From the NCBI RefSeq assembly GCF_030209745.1, contig NZ_JARVRJ010000004.1, positions 217,167 through 281,166 of the forward strand: DNA of 64,000 nucleotides. Reading direction: 5' to 3'. Source of the DNA: Arthrobacter sp. fls2-241-R2A-200. Its GTDB lineage: Bacteria > Actinomycetota > Actinomycetes > Actinomycetales > Micrococcaceae. The notes under the pieces are model-generated. The model ran no database searches and had not been told where the DNA came from. It was given only the letters and a program-made list of their open reading frames with translations. Both the position numbers and the translations under genes were made by a program. Within the stretch, counting starts at the first letter, position 1, and the number at the start of each line of letters is the position of its first letter. This document shows positions 39,247 through 48,649 of the stretch, piece after piece.

Positions 39247-39846
39247 TTAGCTCTTCGCGGGGAGCGTCTTCGGTTTGAAGGACGGCCGCGTGGCCTCGAA
39301 GGCCGTGATGTCTTCCTCGTGCTGCAAGGTCAAGCCAATATCGTCCAAGCCTTCCAACAACCGCCACCGTGTGTAGTCATCGATCTCGAACGGGGCCACC
39401 ACGTTCCCGCACTCCACGGTCTTGGACACCAGGTCCACCTTGACCTCGGCACCCGGATTGTTCTCCAGGACCTTCCAGATCAATTCAATATCGTCCTGCG
39501 CAACCTCGGCAGCCAGAAGCCCCTGCTTCCCTGAGTTGCCGCGGAAAATATCAGCAAAGCGCGAGGAAAGGACGGCCTTGAACCCGTAGTCCTTCAAGGC
39601 CCAGACGGCGTGTTCACGGGATGAGCCGGTACCGAAATCAGGCCCGGCAACCAACACCGAACCGGAGCGGAAGGGAGCCTGGTTCAGGATGAAAGATTCG
39701 TCCTTCCGCCAAGCGGCAAACAGGGCGTCCTCGAAGCCAGTGCGGGTGATGCGCTTGAGGTAGACGGCCGGGATGATCTGGTCCGTGTCAACGTTGCTTT
39801 GGCGCAGGGGGACGCCGATTCCGGTGTGCGTGGTGAATTTTTCCAT
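39247..39846 (-). CDS. leuD: 3-isopropylmalate dehydratase small subunit
   Basis: A 199-residue swivel domain subunit that pairs with LeuC to isomerise 2-isopropylmalate to 3-isopropylmalate in leucine synthesis. Signature [21 protein letters not shown] and [17 protein letters not shown] (substrate-binding loop) are present, followed by the LeuD-specific [23 protein letters not shown] precedes the ATG. It lies 9 bp after leuC. Confidence 0.97.
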   Translation of the reverse strand: MEKFTTHTGIGVPLRQSNVDTDQIIPAVYLKRITRTGFEDALFAAWRKDESFILNQAPFRSGSVLVAGPDFGTGSSREHAVWALKDYGFKAVLSSRFADIFRGNSGKQGLLAAEVAQDDIELIWKVLENNPGAEVKVDLVSKTVECGNVVAPFEIDDYTRWRLLEGLDDIGLTLQHEEDITAFEATRPSFKPKTLPAKS

Positions 39847-39855
39847 GGGGTCCTC

Positions 39856-41307
39856 CTAGACTGCGATTCCGGTCAGCGTGCCCGCGGAAGCAGACTCGAG
39901 GTCCGACGGTGAACTGAGTGTCCCGCGTATGGCTGTTGCTGCAGCTACGACCGGGGAGACCAGGTGCGTGCGCCCGCCCTTGCCCTGCCGGCCCTCGAAG
40001 TTGCGGTTGGACGTTGAAGCGCAGCGCTCCCCCGGCTCCAACTGGTCCGGGTTCATGCCCAAGCACATGGAGCAACCGGCGAAGCGCCACTCAGCACCGA
40101 AGTCCTTGAAGACTTTGTCCAAGCCCTCAGCTTCGGCCTCCAAGCGCACCCTGGCCGAGCCCGGAACCACCAGCATGCGCACGTTGGGATCCTTTTGGCG
40201 TCCGCGAATGATGTCCGCAGCGGTCCGGAGATCCTCGATGCGGGAGTTGGTGCATGAGCCGAGGAAGACAGTGTCCACCCGGATATCTTTCATGGGCGTG
40301 CCGGCTTCCAAGCCCATGTACTGAAGGGCACGTTCGGCGGCGGCCTTGGCGTTCTCGTCACCAAAATCTTCCGGCGAGGGAACTTTGGCGGAAAGCGAAA
40401 CACCTTGACCGGGGTTGGTTCCCCACGTCACGAACGGTTCCAAGGTATCGGCGTCGAGGTCCACCTCGGCGTCGAAAGCGGCGTCGGCGTCCGTGTGCAG
40501 CGTGTTCCAATACTCGACGGCGGCATCCCACTCAGCGCCCTCAGGTGCGTGCGGCCGGCCGTGCATGTAGTCATACGTGGTCTGGTCAGGTGCAACCATC
40601 CCGGCGCGGGCTCCGGCTTCGATGGACATGTTGCAGATGGTCATCCGAGCATCCATGGACAGCGAACGGATGGCTGACCCACGGTATTCAAGAACGTAGC
40701 CCTGGCCGCCGCCGGTCCCGATCTTGGCAATCACGGCGAGGATGATGTCCTTGGCCGTGACACCCGGGCGAAGGGTGCCTTCGACATTGATGGCCATGGT
40801 CTTGAACGGCTTCAGGGACAGGGTCTGGGTGGCCATGACGTGCTCGACCTCGGAGGTGCCGATGCCCATTGCCAAGGCACCGAATGCGCCATGGGTGGAC
40901 GTGTGCGAGTCGCCGCACACAACTGTCATGCCCGGCTGGGTCAGGCCCAATTGCGGACCCACGACGTGCACGATTCCCTGCTCTTTGTCCCCCAAGGAGT
41001 GGAGCCGGACACCGAATTCCTTGCAGTTGGCACGCAGGGTCTCGATCTGCGTACGGCTGGTCAGGTCCGCGATAGGCTTGTCGATGTCCAACGTGGGAGT
41101 GTTGTGGTCCTCCGTGGCGATGGTGAGATCCGGCCGGCGCAGCTTCCTGCCGGTCAAGCGGAGGCCTTCAAAAGCCTGCGGCGACGTGACTTCATGAACA
41201 AGGTGAAGGTCGATGAAGAGAAGGTCGGGCTGTGCGTTGGCTCCTTCGCCATCACCCTTGCGCACCACATGTGCGTCCCAAACCTTCTCGGCCAGTGTCT
41301 TTCCCAC
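39856..41307 (-). CDS. leuC: 3-isopropylmalate dehydratase large subunit
   Basis: About 483 residues. The aconitase-type subunit carries the [4Fe-4S] cluster: [14 protein letters not shown] (first Cys) and [10 protein letters not shown] (second and third Cys, C-x2-C). [14 protein letters not shown] and [13 protein letters not shown] supply substrate ligands. I prefer GTG 41307 ([13 protein letters not shown]) over ATG 41313 because AAGGGAG is 7 bases before the GTG but only 1 before the ATG, and LeuC proteins usually start at this point. leuCD is divergent from an IclR regulator, the classic LtbR arrangement. Confidence 0.97.
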   Translation of the reverse strand: MGKTLAEKVWDAHVVRKGDGEGANAQPDLLFIDLHLVHEVTSPQAFEGLRLTGRKLRRPDLTIATEDHNTPTLDIDKPIADLTSRTQIETLRANCKEFGVRLHSLGDKEQGIVHVVGPQLGLTQPGMTVVCGDSHTSTHGAFGALAMGIGTSEVEHVMATQTLSLKPFKTMAINVEGTLRPGVTAKDIILAVIAKIGTGGGQGYVLEYRGSAIRSLSMDARMTICNMSIEAGARAGMVAPDQTTYDYMHGRPHAPEGAEWDAAVEYWNTLHTDADAAFDAEVDLDADTLEPFVTWGTNPGQGVSLSAKVPSPEDFGDENAKAAAERALQYMGLEAGTPMKDIRVDTVFLGSCTNSRIEDLRTAADIIRGRQKDPNVRMLVVPGSARVRLEAEAEGLDKVFKDFGAEWRFAGCSMCLGMNPDQLEPGERCASTSNRNFEGRQGKGGRTHLVSPVVAAATAIRGTLSSPSDLESASAGTLTGIAV

Positions 41308-41425
41308 GGCCATGCTCCCTTCACTGCGGCTGGTGCCCTGCCTCTCCGGATTTCAGAGGCATGGGACTGTTTCTCTATCCACTGAAGCAGGATGATCGCG
41401 GAATAAGCCAGCGAAAGAACTTGCA

Positions 41426-41450
41426 TCTCAGATATTGAGACGGCAATATC
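41426..41450. promoter_or_regulatory. Candidate LtbR operator between leuC and ltbR
   Basis: Two overlapping inverted repeats: TCTCA-GATAT-TGAGA at 41426-41440 and GATATT-n8-AATATC at 41431-41450. The second ends 5 bp before the regulator's ATG. This is the only dyad-rich element in the 148-bp divergent region. IclR regulators of leuCD bind such regions in related bacteria; the assignment here is inference. Confidence 0.5.
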
Positions 41451-41455
41451 ATTAC

Positions 41456-42175
41456 ATGGACAATTCAAGTGGCGTCGGCGTCATCGATAAAGCGGCCCAA
41501 GTGCTCGATGCCCTCGAGGCCGGACCAACCACTCTCGCGCAGCTTGTAGCCGCCACCGGCCTTGCCCGTCCCACGGTCCACCGGCTGGCCTTGGCACTGG
41601 TCCATCACCGCTTGGTGAGCCGTGACATCCAAGGGCGCTTCGTTCTGGGCAGCCGCTTGGTGGAACTCGCCTCGGCCGCCGGAGAAGACAGGCTCATCGC
41701 CTCTGCCGGCCCGGTCCTCATTCAACTACGCGACGCCACCGGTGAGAGCGCCCAGATCTTCCGCCGCCAAGGCGACTGGCGCGTGTGCGTGGCATCGGCC
41801 GAGCGCCCGATCGGCCTGCGCGACACGATTCCGGTAGGCACCCAACTGTCCATGAAGGCAGGTTCCGCCGCCCAAGTGCTGCTGGCCTGGGAAGACCACG
41901 ACCGCCTGCTCGAAGGGCTGCAGAACGCCCGCTTTACGCCCACCGTCCTTGCAGGTGTACGACGCCGGGGCTGGGGACAGAGCCTCGGGGAGCGCGAGCC
42001 CGGGGTCGCCTCCGTGTCGGCGCCCGTACGCGGGCCGTCCGGTCGCGTCATCGCCGCAGTATCGATATCCGGTCCGATCGAGCGGCTGACCAGGCAGCCG
42101 GGCCGGTTGCACGCTGAAGTTGTGTGCAACGCAGCACGGGTCCTTACCGAGGCACTCCGGAAGAACAATGACTGA
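41456..42175 (+). CDS. ltbR: IclR family regulator, LtbR-like
   Basis: About 239 residues: an N-terminal winged helix-turn-helix (about 10-70; TTLAQLVAATGLARPTVHRLALAL) and a C-terminal IclR effector domain (about 85-235). In Corynebacterium LtbR, divergent from leuCD, represses leuB, leuCD and tryptophan-linked genes; the same divergent layout is seen here and in mycobacteria. ATG 41456 (MDNSSGVGVIDKA) has no Shine-Dalgarno and may be read from a leaderless transcript. Its end overlaps the DUF1697 gene by 8 bp. Confidence 0.87.
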   Translation: MDNSSGVGVIDKAAQVLDALEAGPTTLAQLVAATGLARPTVHRLALALVHHRLVSRDIQGRFVLGSRLVELASAAGEDRLIASAGPVLIQLRDATGESAQIFRRQGDWRVCVASAERPIGLRDTIPVGTQLSMKAGSAAQVLLAWEDHDRLLEGLQNARFTPTVLAGVRRRGWGQSLGEREPGVASVSAPVRGPSGRVIAAVSISGPIERLTRQPGRLHAEVVCNAARVLTEALRKNND

Positions 42176-42737
42176 CAAGCCTGACGCGCGGAGAGCGGCC
42201 TTGACCAGCTATGCCGTTTTCCTGCGGGGTATCAACGTTGGCGGCATCAATATCAAGATGGCGGACCTCAAAGACGCACTGGCCGGTTATCCGTTCAGCA
42301 AGGTCAAGACGTTATTGGCCAGCGGCAATGTGGTGTTGCAATCCGGGCTGGGTGCTGCCGACGTCAAAGGCCAGTTCGAGAAGTGCCTGCGGGAAGCCTT
42401 TGGCTACGATGCCTGGGTGGTGGTGTTGACGGCGTCCAGGATCGCCGAACTCGTGGAGGCCTGCCCGTATCCTGCCGACGACCCATCGACCCACGCGTAC
42501 ATCACCCTCGCCTCGGACAGCGCAATGCTCGACGAACTGGTGGATGCGGCCCAAGCTGTGGGCAGCGTCGAGAAAGTGCGGCTCGGGCCGGAAGCCCTGG
42601 CCTGGTTGGCGCCAGCCGGTGGCACCCTCGAAAGCCCTGTCAGCAAGGTCTCGGCGAAAGCCCGTTACAAGGCGACCACCACCACGAGGAACCTGCGGAC
42701 CCTGATCAAGGTCCGGGACGCCGCGGCCGCGTCCTGA
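42168..42737 (+). CDS. DUF1697 domain-containing protein
   Basis: A 189-residue cytosolic protein with the DUF1697 hallmarks: AVFLRGINVGGINIKMADLKDAL near the N-terminus, VKTLLASGNVVLQSG, and a C-terminal basic strand YKATTTTRNLRTLIKV. The function of the family is unknown. The start overlaps the ltbR stop, so it is co-translated with the regulator. A strong bidirectional terminator follows 86 bp downstream. Confidence 0.9.
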   Translation: MTDKPDARRAALTSYAVFLRGINVGGINIKMADLKDALAGYPFSKVKTLLASGNVVLQSGLGAADVKGQFEKCLREAFGYDAWVVVLTASRIAELVEACPYPADDPSTHAYITLASDSAMLDELVDAAQAVGSVEKVRLGPEALAWLAPAGGTLESPVSKVSAKARYKATTTTRNLRTLIKVRDAAAAS

Positions 42738-42823
42738 CGCTCGCGCGCAAACAGACTCGAACGGAAACAGACTCAAACCGCTAAGGCACGAAGCCGGCTC
42801 CGCATTTTTACCCAAAGAAAAAA

Positions 42824-42851
42824 CCCCCGGAAACCTGCTGGTTTCCGGGGG
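42824..42851. terminator. Bidirectional terminator between DUF1697 gene and tRNA-Glu
   Basis: Perfect 12-bp stem cccccggaaacc / ggtttccggggg with a 4-base loop. It is flanked by A-rich sequence on the left (aaagaaaaaa, a T-run for the minus strand tRNA transcript) and ttattt on the right (for the plus strand). Confidence 0.92.
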
Positions 42852-42858
42852 TTATTTG

Positions 42859-42931
42859 TGACCCCAGCGGGATTCGAACCCGCGTTACCGCCGTGAGAGG
42901 GCAGCGTACTAGGCCGCTATACGATGGGGCC
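42859..42931 (-). tRNA. tRNA-Glu (anticodon CTC)
   Basis: A 73-base cloverleaf: acceptor GGCCCCA/TGGGGTC plus discriminator A, anticodon stem CTGCC/GGCGG with loop CTCTCAC (anticodon CTC, codon GAG), T-loop GTTCGAATC. The CCA end is not encoded. It lies with tRNA-Gln just upstream of the gltX side of the locus, the same arrangement as in mycobacteria. Confidence 0.96.
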
Positions 42932-43068
42932 TTGCACTGTTTTTGTACTAACCTTGCCGTTTCCGGCGAAGAAGCTGAATGAGTATTTCACACTTTCAAC
43001 CCTTGTCCAAATCGCTCAGGCGACTCGGACTTCCTGATCTTCCGGCGCCGTGGCGCGGATTTTCAGAG

Positions 43069-43140
43069 CTGGGATACCAGGACTCGAACCTAGAATGACG
43101 GTACCAGAAACCGTTGTGTTGCCAATTACACCATATCCCA
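43069..43140 (-). tRNA. tRNA-Gln (anticodon CTG)
   Basis: A 72-base cloverleaf: acceptor TGGGATA/TATCCCA plus discriminator G, anticodon stem ACGGT/ACCGT with loop TTCTGGT (anticodon CTG, codon CAG), T-loop GTTCGAGTC. CCA is not encoded. It is 137 bp upstream of tRNA-Glu and probably on the same transcript. Confidence 0.95.
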
Positions 43141-43282
43141 AAGGCGACTTCCGGACCGGAGGTCAACGCCCCGGATTACCGCGGCTTTTTCCTCCGTGCC
43201 CCTCAGCACGAGTAATGACTCTACCCGAGTCTTCTTACCGGCACAAATCGCACCGAGGTTAGCCGCGTCACAGATGCCTGTG

Positions 43283-44023
43283 TCACACGTCCAGCGACGA
43301 ACCTACCGATTCGGGGGTCAACAAGCCCAGCAGGGACTCCACCTGCCGGCCACTGAAACCCTCCGCCGATTGCGAGGTCCTGTTCAGCCACACCCCCACC
43401 AAGCCTGCCGCCGTGGCGCCCTCTGCATCGAGGAGCAGGTTGTCTCCCACGTACATCGTCTGGGCGGCATCGGTGCCCAACAACCGGACCCCTTCACGGT
43501 AGATGGCGGGGTCTGGTTTGGGCACGCCCACCGTGTCTGTCCCCACCAAGACCTTGATCCTTGACAGACCCGCCCCATCCAGCTTTGCCCGCTGGTAGTC
43601 GTGCACGTTGTTACTGACGGCTCCATACGGGATTCCGGCAGCGTCAAGGGCATCGAGCACCGGGCCGACGTCGTCAAAGGCCCGGACGTAGGCCGTTTGG
43701 CGCTGGTGGTAGGCCGCCACCCACGCTTGGGACTCGTCGTCGTCGCCAAGGTCCACCCCGAAGTGGCCCAGCGCCGCACGTCCGCGGAGCAGGCGTTGTT
43801 CGTTGAAGGTCAACTCGCCAGCCAGGTAGCGGTCATAGAAGTGGGTGGTTTCGTGGGTGAAGATTCGGCCGAACTTCGCCCACCCGGCTTGGTCAAGGCC
43901 GGGCAGGAGATGTTCGCTGACGTCGCGCAAGGCGGTCGTCATGGCGTACTCAAGGTCCACCAAAGTGTCATCGATGTCGAACAGGACACCGCGGATGATT
44001 CCGAAGGAACGTGCGATCGCCAT
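43283..44023 (-). CDS. HAD-superfamily hydrolase
   Basis: A 246-residue haloacid-dehalogenase phosphatase. Motif I DIDDTLVD (nucleophile Asp), motif II VSNNVHDY, motif III Lys in GVPKPDPAIY, motif IV GDNLLLDAEGA; a helical cap lies between motifs I and II (about residues 25-110). Such enzymes dephosphorylate small metabolites such as phosphoglycolate or sugar phosphates; the substrate is unknown. It follows gltX by 11 bp on the same strand. Confidence 0.9.
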   Translation of the reverse strand: MAIARSFGIIRGVLFDIDDTLVDLEYAMTTALRDVSEHLLPGLDQAGWAKFGRIFTHETTHFYDRYLAGELTFNEQRLLRGRAALGHFGVDLGDDDESQAWVAAYHQRQTAYVRAFDDVGPVLDALDAAGIPYGAVSNNVHDYQRAKLDGAGLSRIKVLVGTDTVGVPKPDPAIYREGVRLLGTDAAQTMYVGDNLLLDAEGATAAGLVGVWLNRTSQSAEGFSGRQVESLLGLLTPESVGSSLDV

Positions 44024-44034
44024 GACTGCCGTTA

Positions 44035-45555
44035 CTAAGCCCGGAAGGCGCGCACGCGGGCGAGTGAGGAATCCTTGCCCAGGATCACCATGGACTCGAA
44101 GAGCGGCGGGGAGATGCGGCGGCCGGAGATGGCGGTACGTACCGGCCCGAATGCCATTCGGGGCTTGATGCCGAGATCTTCGACCAGGGCTTGCTTGAGT
44201 GCTGCCTGGATGTTCTCTGCCGTCCAGTCCTCCACGGGCTCCAGGGCTGCTAGCGCTGCATCAAGCACTTCTGCCAAGTTCTCCGGGAGGCCCTTGCGGG
44301 CGTCGTCGGCAACATCGATGGCACTATCTTCCTTGAAGAGGAATGCCAGCATTTCCGGGGCCTCGCCCAAGAGGGTGATTCGCTCCTGAACCAACGGGGC
44401 TGCTTCGGCCAGGATCTCCTCTTGGCGTGGCGTCAGGATCTCCCCCACAAAACCGGCTGCCCGGAGGTAGGGAACCAGCCGTTCCTTGAAGTCTTCCGGT
44501 GCAAGCATCCGGACATGGGTTCCGTTGATCGCCTCGGCTTTCTTGATATCGAAACGAGCCGGGTTACCCAGGACGTCGTGGATATCAAAGTTGGCCACGA
44601 GCTGCTCCACCGTGAAAATGTCCTCGTCGGCGCTCAGGGACCAGCCCAACAACGACAAGTAGTTGAGCAAGCCCTCGGGAATGAAACCCCTTTCCCGGTG
44701 CAGGAACAGGCTCGACTCGGGGTCGCGCTTGGACAGTTTCTTGTTGCCCTGACCCATGACGTACGGAAGGTGCCCGAACTCCGGCATGTACTCTGCCACC
44801 CCAATGGCATAAAGCGCTCGGTACAGTGCGATCTGCCGGGGGGTGGAGCTGAGCAGGTCCTCGCCGCGGAGGACGTGGGTGATGCCCATGAGTGCGTCGT
44901 CCACCGGGTTCACCAGCGTGTACAAAGGGGCGCCGTTGGCCCTGACCACTGCGAAGTCGGGCACGGAGCCGGCCTTGAACGTGATCTCGCCGCGAACAAG
45001 GTCGTTGAATGTCAGGTCCTCGTCCGGCATCCGCAGCCGCAGGACGGCCTCGCGGCCCTCGGCCTTGAACTGGGCGAGCTGCTCCTCTGTCAGGTGGCGG
45101 TCAAAGCCGTCATAACCCAGTTTCGGGTCACGGCCAGCGGCCTTGTGACGTGCTTCGATCTCCTCGGGCGTCGAATAGGACTCATAGACGTGGCCACCGG
45201 CCTTGAGCTTTGCAATGACATCCTGGTAAATGTCACCTCGCTGGGACTGGCGGTACGGCTCGTGCGGGCCGCCTACCTCCACACCTTCGTCCCAGTTGAT
45301 CCCAAGCCACTTGAGTGCGTCGAGCAACTGGTGGTAGCTCTCTTCGCTGTCGCGGGCAGAGTCAGTGTCCTCGATGCGGAAAATCAGCTTTCCGCCCGTG
45401 TGCCGTGCGTATGCCCAGTTGAACAGGGCAGTACGGATCAAGCCGACGTGCGGGGTTCCCGTGGGCGAGGGGCAGAAGCGGACGCGGACCGGGGTCTCGG
45501 CGTTGACGGCGGGGATGGCGCTGGAGGCAGTATTCGACGCAGAAGCAGTAGTCAT
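44035..45555 (-). CDS. gltX: Glutamyl-tRNA synthetase
   Basis: About 506 residues, a class I synthetase charging tRNA-Glu (and in most actinobacteria also tRNA-Gln, later amidated). The HIGH motif variant is [10 protein letters not shown], the KMSKS variant [22 protein letters not shown] and [14 protein letters not shown] are typical. ATG 45555 (MTTASASN) begins an Ala/Ser-rich leader before the catalytic domain; the frame is open further upstream through the hairpin at 45604-45659 without family sequence. tRNA-Glu and tRNA-Gln lie about 1-1.1 kb downstream. Confidence 0.96.
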   Translation of the reverse strand: MTTASASNTASSAIPAVNAETPVRVRFCPSPTGTPHVGLIRTALFNWAYARHTGGKLIFRIEDTDSARDSEESYHQLLDALKWLGINWDEGVEVGGPHEPYRQSQRGDIYQDVIAKLKAGGHVYESYSTPEEIEARHKAAGRDPKLGYDGFDRHLTEEQLAQFKAEGREAVLRLRMPDEDLTFNDLVRGEITFKAGSVPDFAVVRANGAPLYTLVNPVDDALMGITHVLRGEDLLSSTPRQIALYRALYAIGVAEYMPEFGHLPYVMGQGNKKLSKRDPESSLFLHRERGFIPEGLLNYLSLLGWSLSADEDIFTVEQLVANFDIHDVLGNPARFDIKKAEAINGTHVRMLAPEDFKERLVPYLRAAGFVGEILTPRQEEILAEAAPLVQERITLLGEAPEMLAFLFKEDSAIDVADDARKGLPENLAEVLDAALAALEPVEDWTAENIQAALKQALVEDLGIKPRMAFGPVRTAISGRRISPPLFESMVILGKDSSLARVRAFRA

Positions 45556-45603
45556 AGTGGTTCCAACTTTACCGCTTGGCACTGCGGTGGTTTCCCGCTT
45601 GAA

Positions 45604-45659
45604 ACGCCCGACGGCGGCCTGCGCCTTTCCGGGGAAAGGCGCGGACCGCCGTCGGGCGT
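45604..45659. terminator. Long two-part hairpin after the FAH gene
   Basis: A 14-bp outer stem acgcccgacggcgg / ccgccgtcgggcgt encloses an 8-bp inner stem gcgccttt / aaaggcgc with a 6-base loop and a 3-nt asymmetric joint. It lies between the stop of the FAH gene and the start of gltX and most likely ends the FAH transcript. The T-run is weak. Confidence 0.75.
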
Positions 45660-45685
45660 GGCTGTTAGTGCCTCGGGCTGGGAGC

Positions 45686-46462
45686 CTAGCGGCGGACCAC
45701 CGGGTTGGAGAGCCGGCCGATGCCCTCGATCTCCACCTCGAAGCGGTCCCCCTCACTGACCAAACCGACACCTGCCGGGGTCCCGGTCATGATGACGTCG
45801 CCGGGGAGCAGGGTGAAGGCGTGGGAGACGATCGAAACGAGTTCGCGTACACCCCGGATCATCTGGTTCGTGCTGCCGTCCTGGCGAAGTTCACCGTTGA
45901 GCCGCCCTTGGATGGACAGGTCTTCGTGGTCCAGTTCGGTTTCAATCCACGGTCCCAGCGGCGCCGAGGTGTCGAAGCCCTTGGCACGCGCCCACTGCAG
46001 GTCGGTTTTCTGGACGTCGCGGGCCGTGAGGTCGTTGCCGCAGGTGTAGCCGAAAATGACGTCGTCCACGCGGTCTTCGGGAACGTCCTTGCAGATGCGG
46101 CCAATGACCACGCACAGCTCAGCTTCGAAGGAAACTTCCTCGGAGAACTCAGGAAGGATGATGGGATCGTTCGGGCCGATCACCGAGGTGTTGGGCTTGA
46201 GGAACAGCAACGGCTGCTGTGGGACCTCGTTGCCCAGTTCGGCCGCGTGCTCGGCGAAGTTCCGCCCGACGCCGATCACCTTGCTGCGCGGGATGATGGG
46301 GGCCAAGAGCCGGACATCCTCAAGCTTGTGCTTCACGTGGGTGGGAACGACGCCGTTGAAGAAAGGATCGCCGTTGATGACAGTGATTTCCTCACTGCCG
46401 GGCTCGCCTTCCACAACGCCGTAAAGGGGATCAGAATCAACTACAAACCGGGCGATACGCAT
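45686..46462 (-). CDS. Fumarylacetoacetate hydrolase family protein
   Basis: About 258 residues with the FAH fold of 2-hydroxyhepta-2,4-diene-1,7-dioate isomerase/5-oxopent-3-ene decarboxylase/acylpyruvase enzymes. Metal-binding residues lie in [13 protein letters not shown] (Glu-x-Glu) and [12 protein letters not shown] (Asp); [16 protein letters not shown] and [13 protein letters not shown] are family blocks. The substrate is uncertain (oxaloacetate decarboxylase or acylpyruvase possible). ATG 46462 (MRIARFVVD) fits the family start. The equivalent gene (Rv2993c) is also beside gltX in M. tuberculosis. Confidence 0.9.
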   Translation of the reverse strand: MRIARFVVDSDPLYGVVEGEPGSEEITVINGDPFFNGVVPTHVKHKLEDVRLLAPIIPRSKVIGVGRNFAEHAAELGNEVPQQPLLFLKPNTSVIGPNDPIILPEFSEEVSFEAELCVVIGRICKDVPEDRVDDVIFGYTCGNDLTARDVQKTDLQWARAKGFDTSAPLGPWIETELDHEDLSIQGRLNGELRQDGSTNQMIRGVRELVSIVSHAFTLLPGDVIMTGTPAGVGLVSEGDRFEVEIEGIGRLSNPVVRR

Positions 46463-46511
46463 GCGCTCAAGCCTACCGCCAGCCACCGGATGTCCTGTGA
46501 CGCCGGATAGC

Positions 46512-47327
46512 TCAGTTGCGCAAGTAGTCCAGCTGCGCAGCTACGGACGTCTCGGCCGCCCACCTGACGGAAGGGTCGACGTCGGGGTACACGGCATCGG
46601 TGACCGCAGCTACGGACGCGCCCTGGCCAAGCCGTTGCAGTGCTGCCCGGATTTGATCGAGCCTTTGCTCGCGGTGCTCGCGGTACTCACGGCACTTCTC
46701 ATCCAGCGCCGGCAGCACGGGCCCATGGGCTGGCAGGAGGATCGCAGGGCCCAGCTCCTCGAGGCGCTGCAAACTAGCGAGGTAGTCCCTCAGCTGTCCA
46801 TCCGGGTAATCCAAAACGGTGGTCCCTCGCCCCAGGATGGTGTCGCCCGTGAGGACGGAGCCGGTGTGACCGTCCCCCGGCAAGTGGAAACAGAGCGAGT
46901 CCGACGTATGGCCCGGTGTGGCCACAACGCGGATCTCGACGCCGGCAGCGTCCAGGACTTCGCCATCTGTGAGAGGTTCACCGCCGTGGCAATGTTCGGC
47001 GGATGCGGCACGAACGGGGGCGCCGGTCAGCTCGTGGAAACGCGCGGACGCCTCGGTGTGGTCCGCATGGCGGTGCGTGATGAGGACCAATTCCACCACC
47101 CCTGATGCTGCCAAGGCCTCCAAGTGGTGCTCGTCAGCGGGTCCCGGGTCCACGATCACCACACGGCTGGAGCCCGGAGCGCTGATGACATAGGAATTCG
47201 TGCCGTCCAGGCTCATGGGACCGGGGTTGGGCGCAAGCCGGAAGCGGGTCAGCTCACTGCTGCGCTGCAGGCCGGAGGAGTCACCGGCCGGCGTATTACC
47301 GGAACTCGCCGTTGATTCAGAAGTCAC
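46512..47327 (-). CDS. MBL-fold metallo-hydrolase
   Basis: About 271 residues. The zinc-binding motif THRHADHTEA (HxHxDH), the later His in TPGHTSDS, Asp in LTGDTILG and His in LPAHGPV complete a binuclear metallo-beta-lactamase site. The C-terminal part (EYREHREQRLDQIRAALQ ... AAQLDYL) matches the LACTB2-like group, which includes RNases and thioester hydrolases; the substrate is not known. GTG 47327 (VTSESTASSG) is preferred to an upstream start that would read through the ilvE terminator. It lies 49 bp before the FAH gene. Confidence 0.87.
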   Translation of the reverse strand: MTSESTASSGNTPAGDSSGLQRSSELTRFRLAPNPGPMSLDGTNSYVISAPGSSRVVIVDPGPADEHHLEALAASGVVELVLITHRHADHTEASARFHELTGAPVRAASAEHCHGGEPLTDGEVLDAAGVEIRVVATPGHTSDSLCFHLPGDGHTGSVLTGDTILGRGTTVLDYPDGQLRDYLASLQRLEELGPAILLPAHGPVLPALDEKCREYREHREQRLDQIRAALQRLGQGASVAAVTDAVYPDVDPSVRWAAETSVAAQLDYLRN

Positions 47328-47341
47328 TACCCAATAATGGC

Positions 47342-47378
47342 ACGGCCCCTCCGCTCGAAACACGAGCAGAGGGGCCGT
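47342..47378 (-). terminator. Terminator-like hairpin after ilvE
   Basis: Stem acggcccct plus gctcg paired with cgagc plus aggggccgt (two mismatched bases between the parts), 5-base loop. It is 45 bp after the ilvE stop. No clear T-run, so the strength is uncertain. Confidence 0.65.
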
Positions 47379-47423
47379 CAACGGGCGTGTTGGGCTGGGA
47401 AGTTTGCTAGACCAGGCGGGTGC

Positions 47424-48536
47424 TTAGACCAGGCGCGTCAGCCAACCGTGGGTGTCTTCGACCTTGCCGGTCTGGATGCCCAACAGCTGTTCGCGGATGG
47501 CCATGGTGGTCTCCCCCGCCGTAGCGTCCTCGGACCCGATGAACTCGGTGGCGTCTTTGAGCACGCCGATGGGTGTGATGACAGCGGCGGTCCCGCAAGC
47601 GAACACTTCAGTGATCTCACCGGAAGCGACGCCGTCGCGCCATTCATCCAAGGTGATCTTGCGTTCGGAAACTTCCCGACCCATGTCCTTGGCTACCTGG
47701 ATGACGGACATCCGGGTGACGCCCTCCAAGATGGTGCCGCTGAGGGCAGGCGTCACCAGCGAGCCGTCCTTCATGACGAAGAAGACGTTCATGCCGCCGA
47801 GCTCTTCCACGGCGTCATCATTGAAGTGGTCCAGGAAGAGCACCTGCTTGCAACCGTTGGCTTCGGCTTCCTGCTGTGCGATCAATGATGCGGCGTAGTT
47901 CCCGCCGCACTTGGCTGCCCCGGTCCCGCCACGGCCGGCGCGCGCGAATTCACGGGAGATCCAGATGGAAACGGGCTTGAGTTCGCCGCCGAAGTAGTTA
48001 CCTGCCGGGGATGCAATGACCCTGAAAGACACTTCGCGTGCGGCCCGGACGCCCAGGAACGCCTCGGTGGCAATCATGAACGGACGAAGGTACAAGGCTT
48101 CGCCATCGCCGGAGGGAACCCATTCCTGATCCGCCTGCACCAGCTCGCGAATGGCTCCGATGAAGTACTCCTCGGGAAGTTCCGGGAGGGCCAAGCGCCG
48201 GGCGGACTTGTTCAGGCGGGCGGCATTGGCCTCGGGCCGGAATGTCCACACAGAACCATCGGCGTGACGGTAGGCCTTAAGGCCCTCGAAAATCTCCTGA
48301 CCGTAGTGCAGCACTGCGGCCGAGGGATCCAGCGAAATGGGACCGTAGGGTTCGATTCGGGCGTTCTGCCAACCGCCTTCGCCAGCGACGTCTACCTTAT
48401 AGTCGACGACGGCGGTGTGGTCGGTGAAGTAGTCGCCGAAACCCGGGTTCGCCAGGACGGCTGCACGCTCCTCAGCAGATTTCGGGGTTTCCGAAAGCTG
48501 CTGGCTGAATTCGACGCCATGGGCAGTCTGAGTCAT
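47424..48536 (-). CDS. ilvE: Branched-chain amino acid aminotransferase
   Basis: A 370-residue fold-type IV PLP enzyme that performs the last step of valine, leucine and isoleucine synthesis, using glutamate. HYGQEIFEGLKAYR, the PLP lysine in GGTGAAKCGGNYAAS, the acidic block ELGGMNVFFV and ILEGVTRMSVIQVA are present. ATG 4 bases after GGAGG. It follows leuB by 113 bp on the same strand. Confidence 0.97.
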   Translation of the reverse strand: MTQTAHGVEFSQQLSETPKSAEERAAVLANPGFGDYFTDHTAVVDYKVDVAGEGGWQNARIEPYGPISLDPSAAVLHYGQEIFEGLKAYRHADGSVWTFRPEANAARLNKSARRLALPELPEEYFIGAIRELVQADQEWVPSGDGEALYLRPFMIATEAFLGVRAAREVSFRVIASPAGNYFGGELKPVSIWISREFARAGRGGTGAAKCGGNYAASLIAQQEAEANGCKQVLFLDHFNDDAVEELGGMNVFFVMKDGSLVTPALSGTILEGVTRMSVIQVAKDMGREVSERKITLDEWRDGVASGEITEVFACGTAAVITPIGVLKDATEFIGSEDATAGETTMAIREQLLGIQTGKVEDTHGWLTRLV

Positions 48537-48649
48537 GATTCCTCCACTGTCAGCTACCTGGCGCCGAACTGTCCCGAAGGATCTGATTCAACGATGGACC
48601 AGGGAAGCAGGTAAATAATTCAACACAAGCTTACGCCCGGCTGGCAGGC

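Noticed and set aside
41154..41468. Minus-strand peptide frame before leuC with an Ile-Ile-Leu-Leu stretch, as a leu leader peptide
   Set aside because: The frame runs about 150 bases into leuC, no U-tract terminator lies before leuC, and the Leu content is modest. I see only a 6-bp hairpin (gcctct/agaggc) there.
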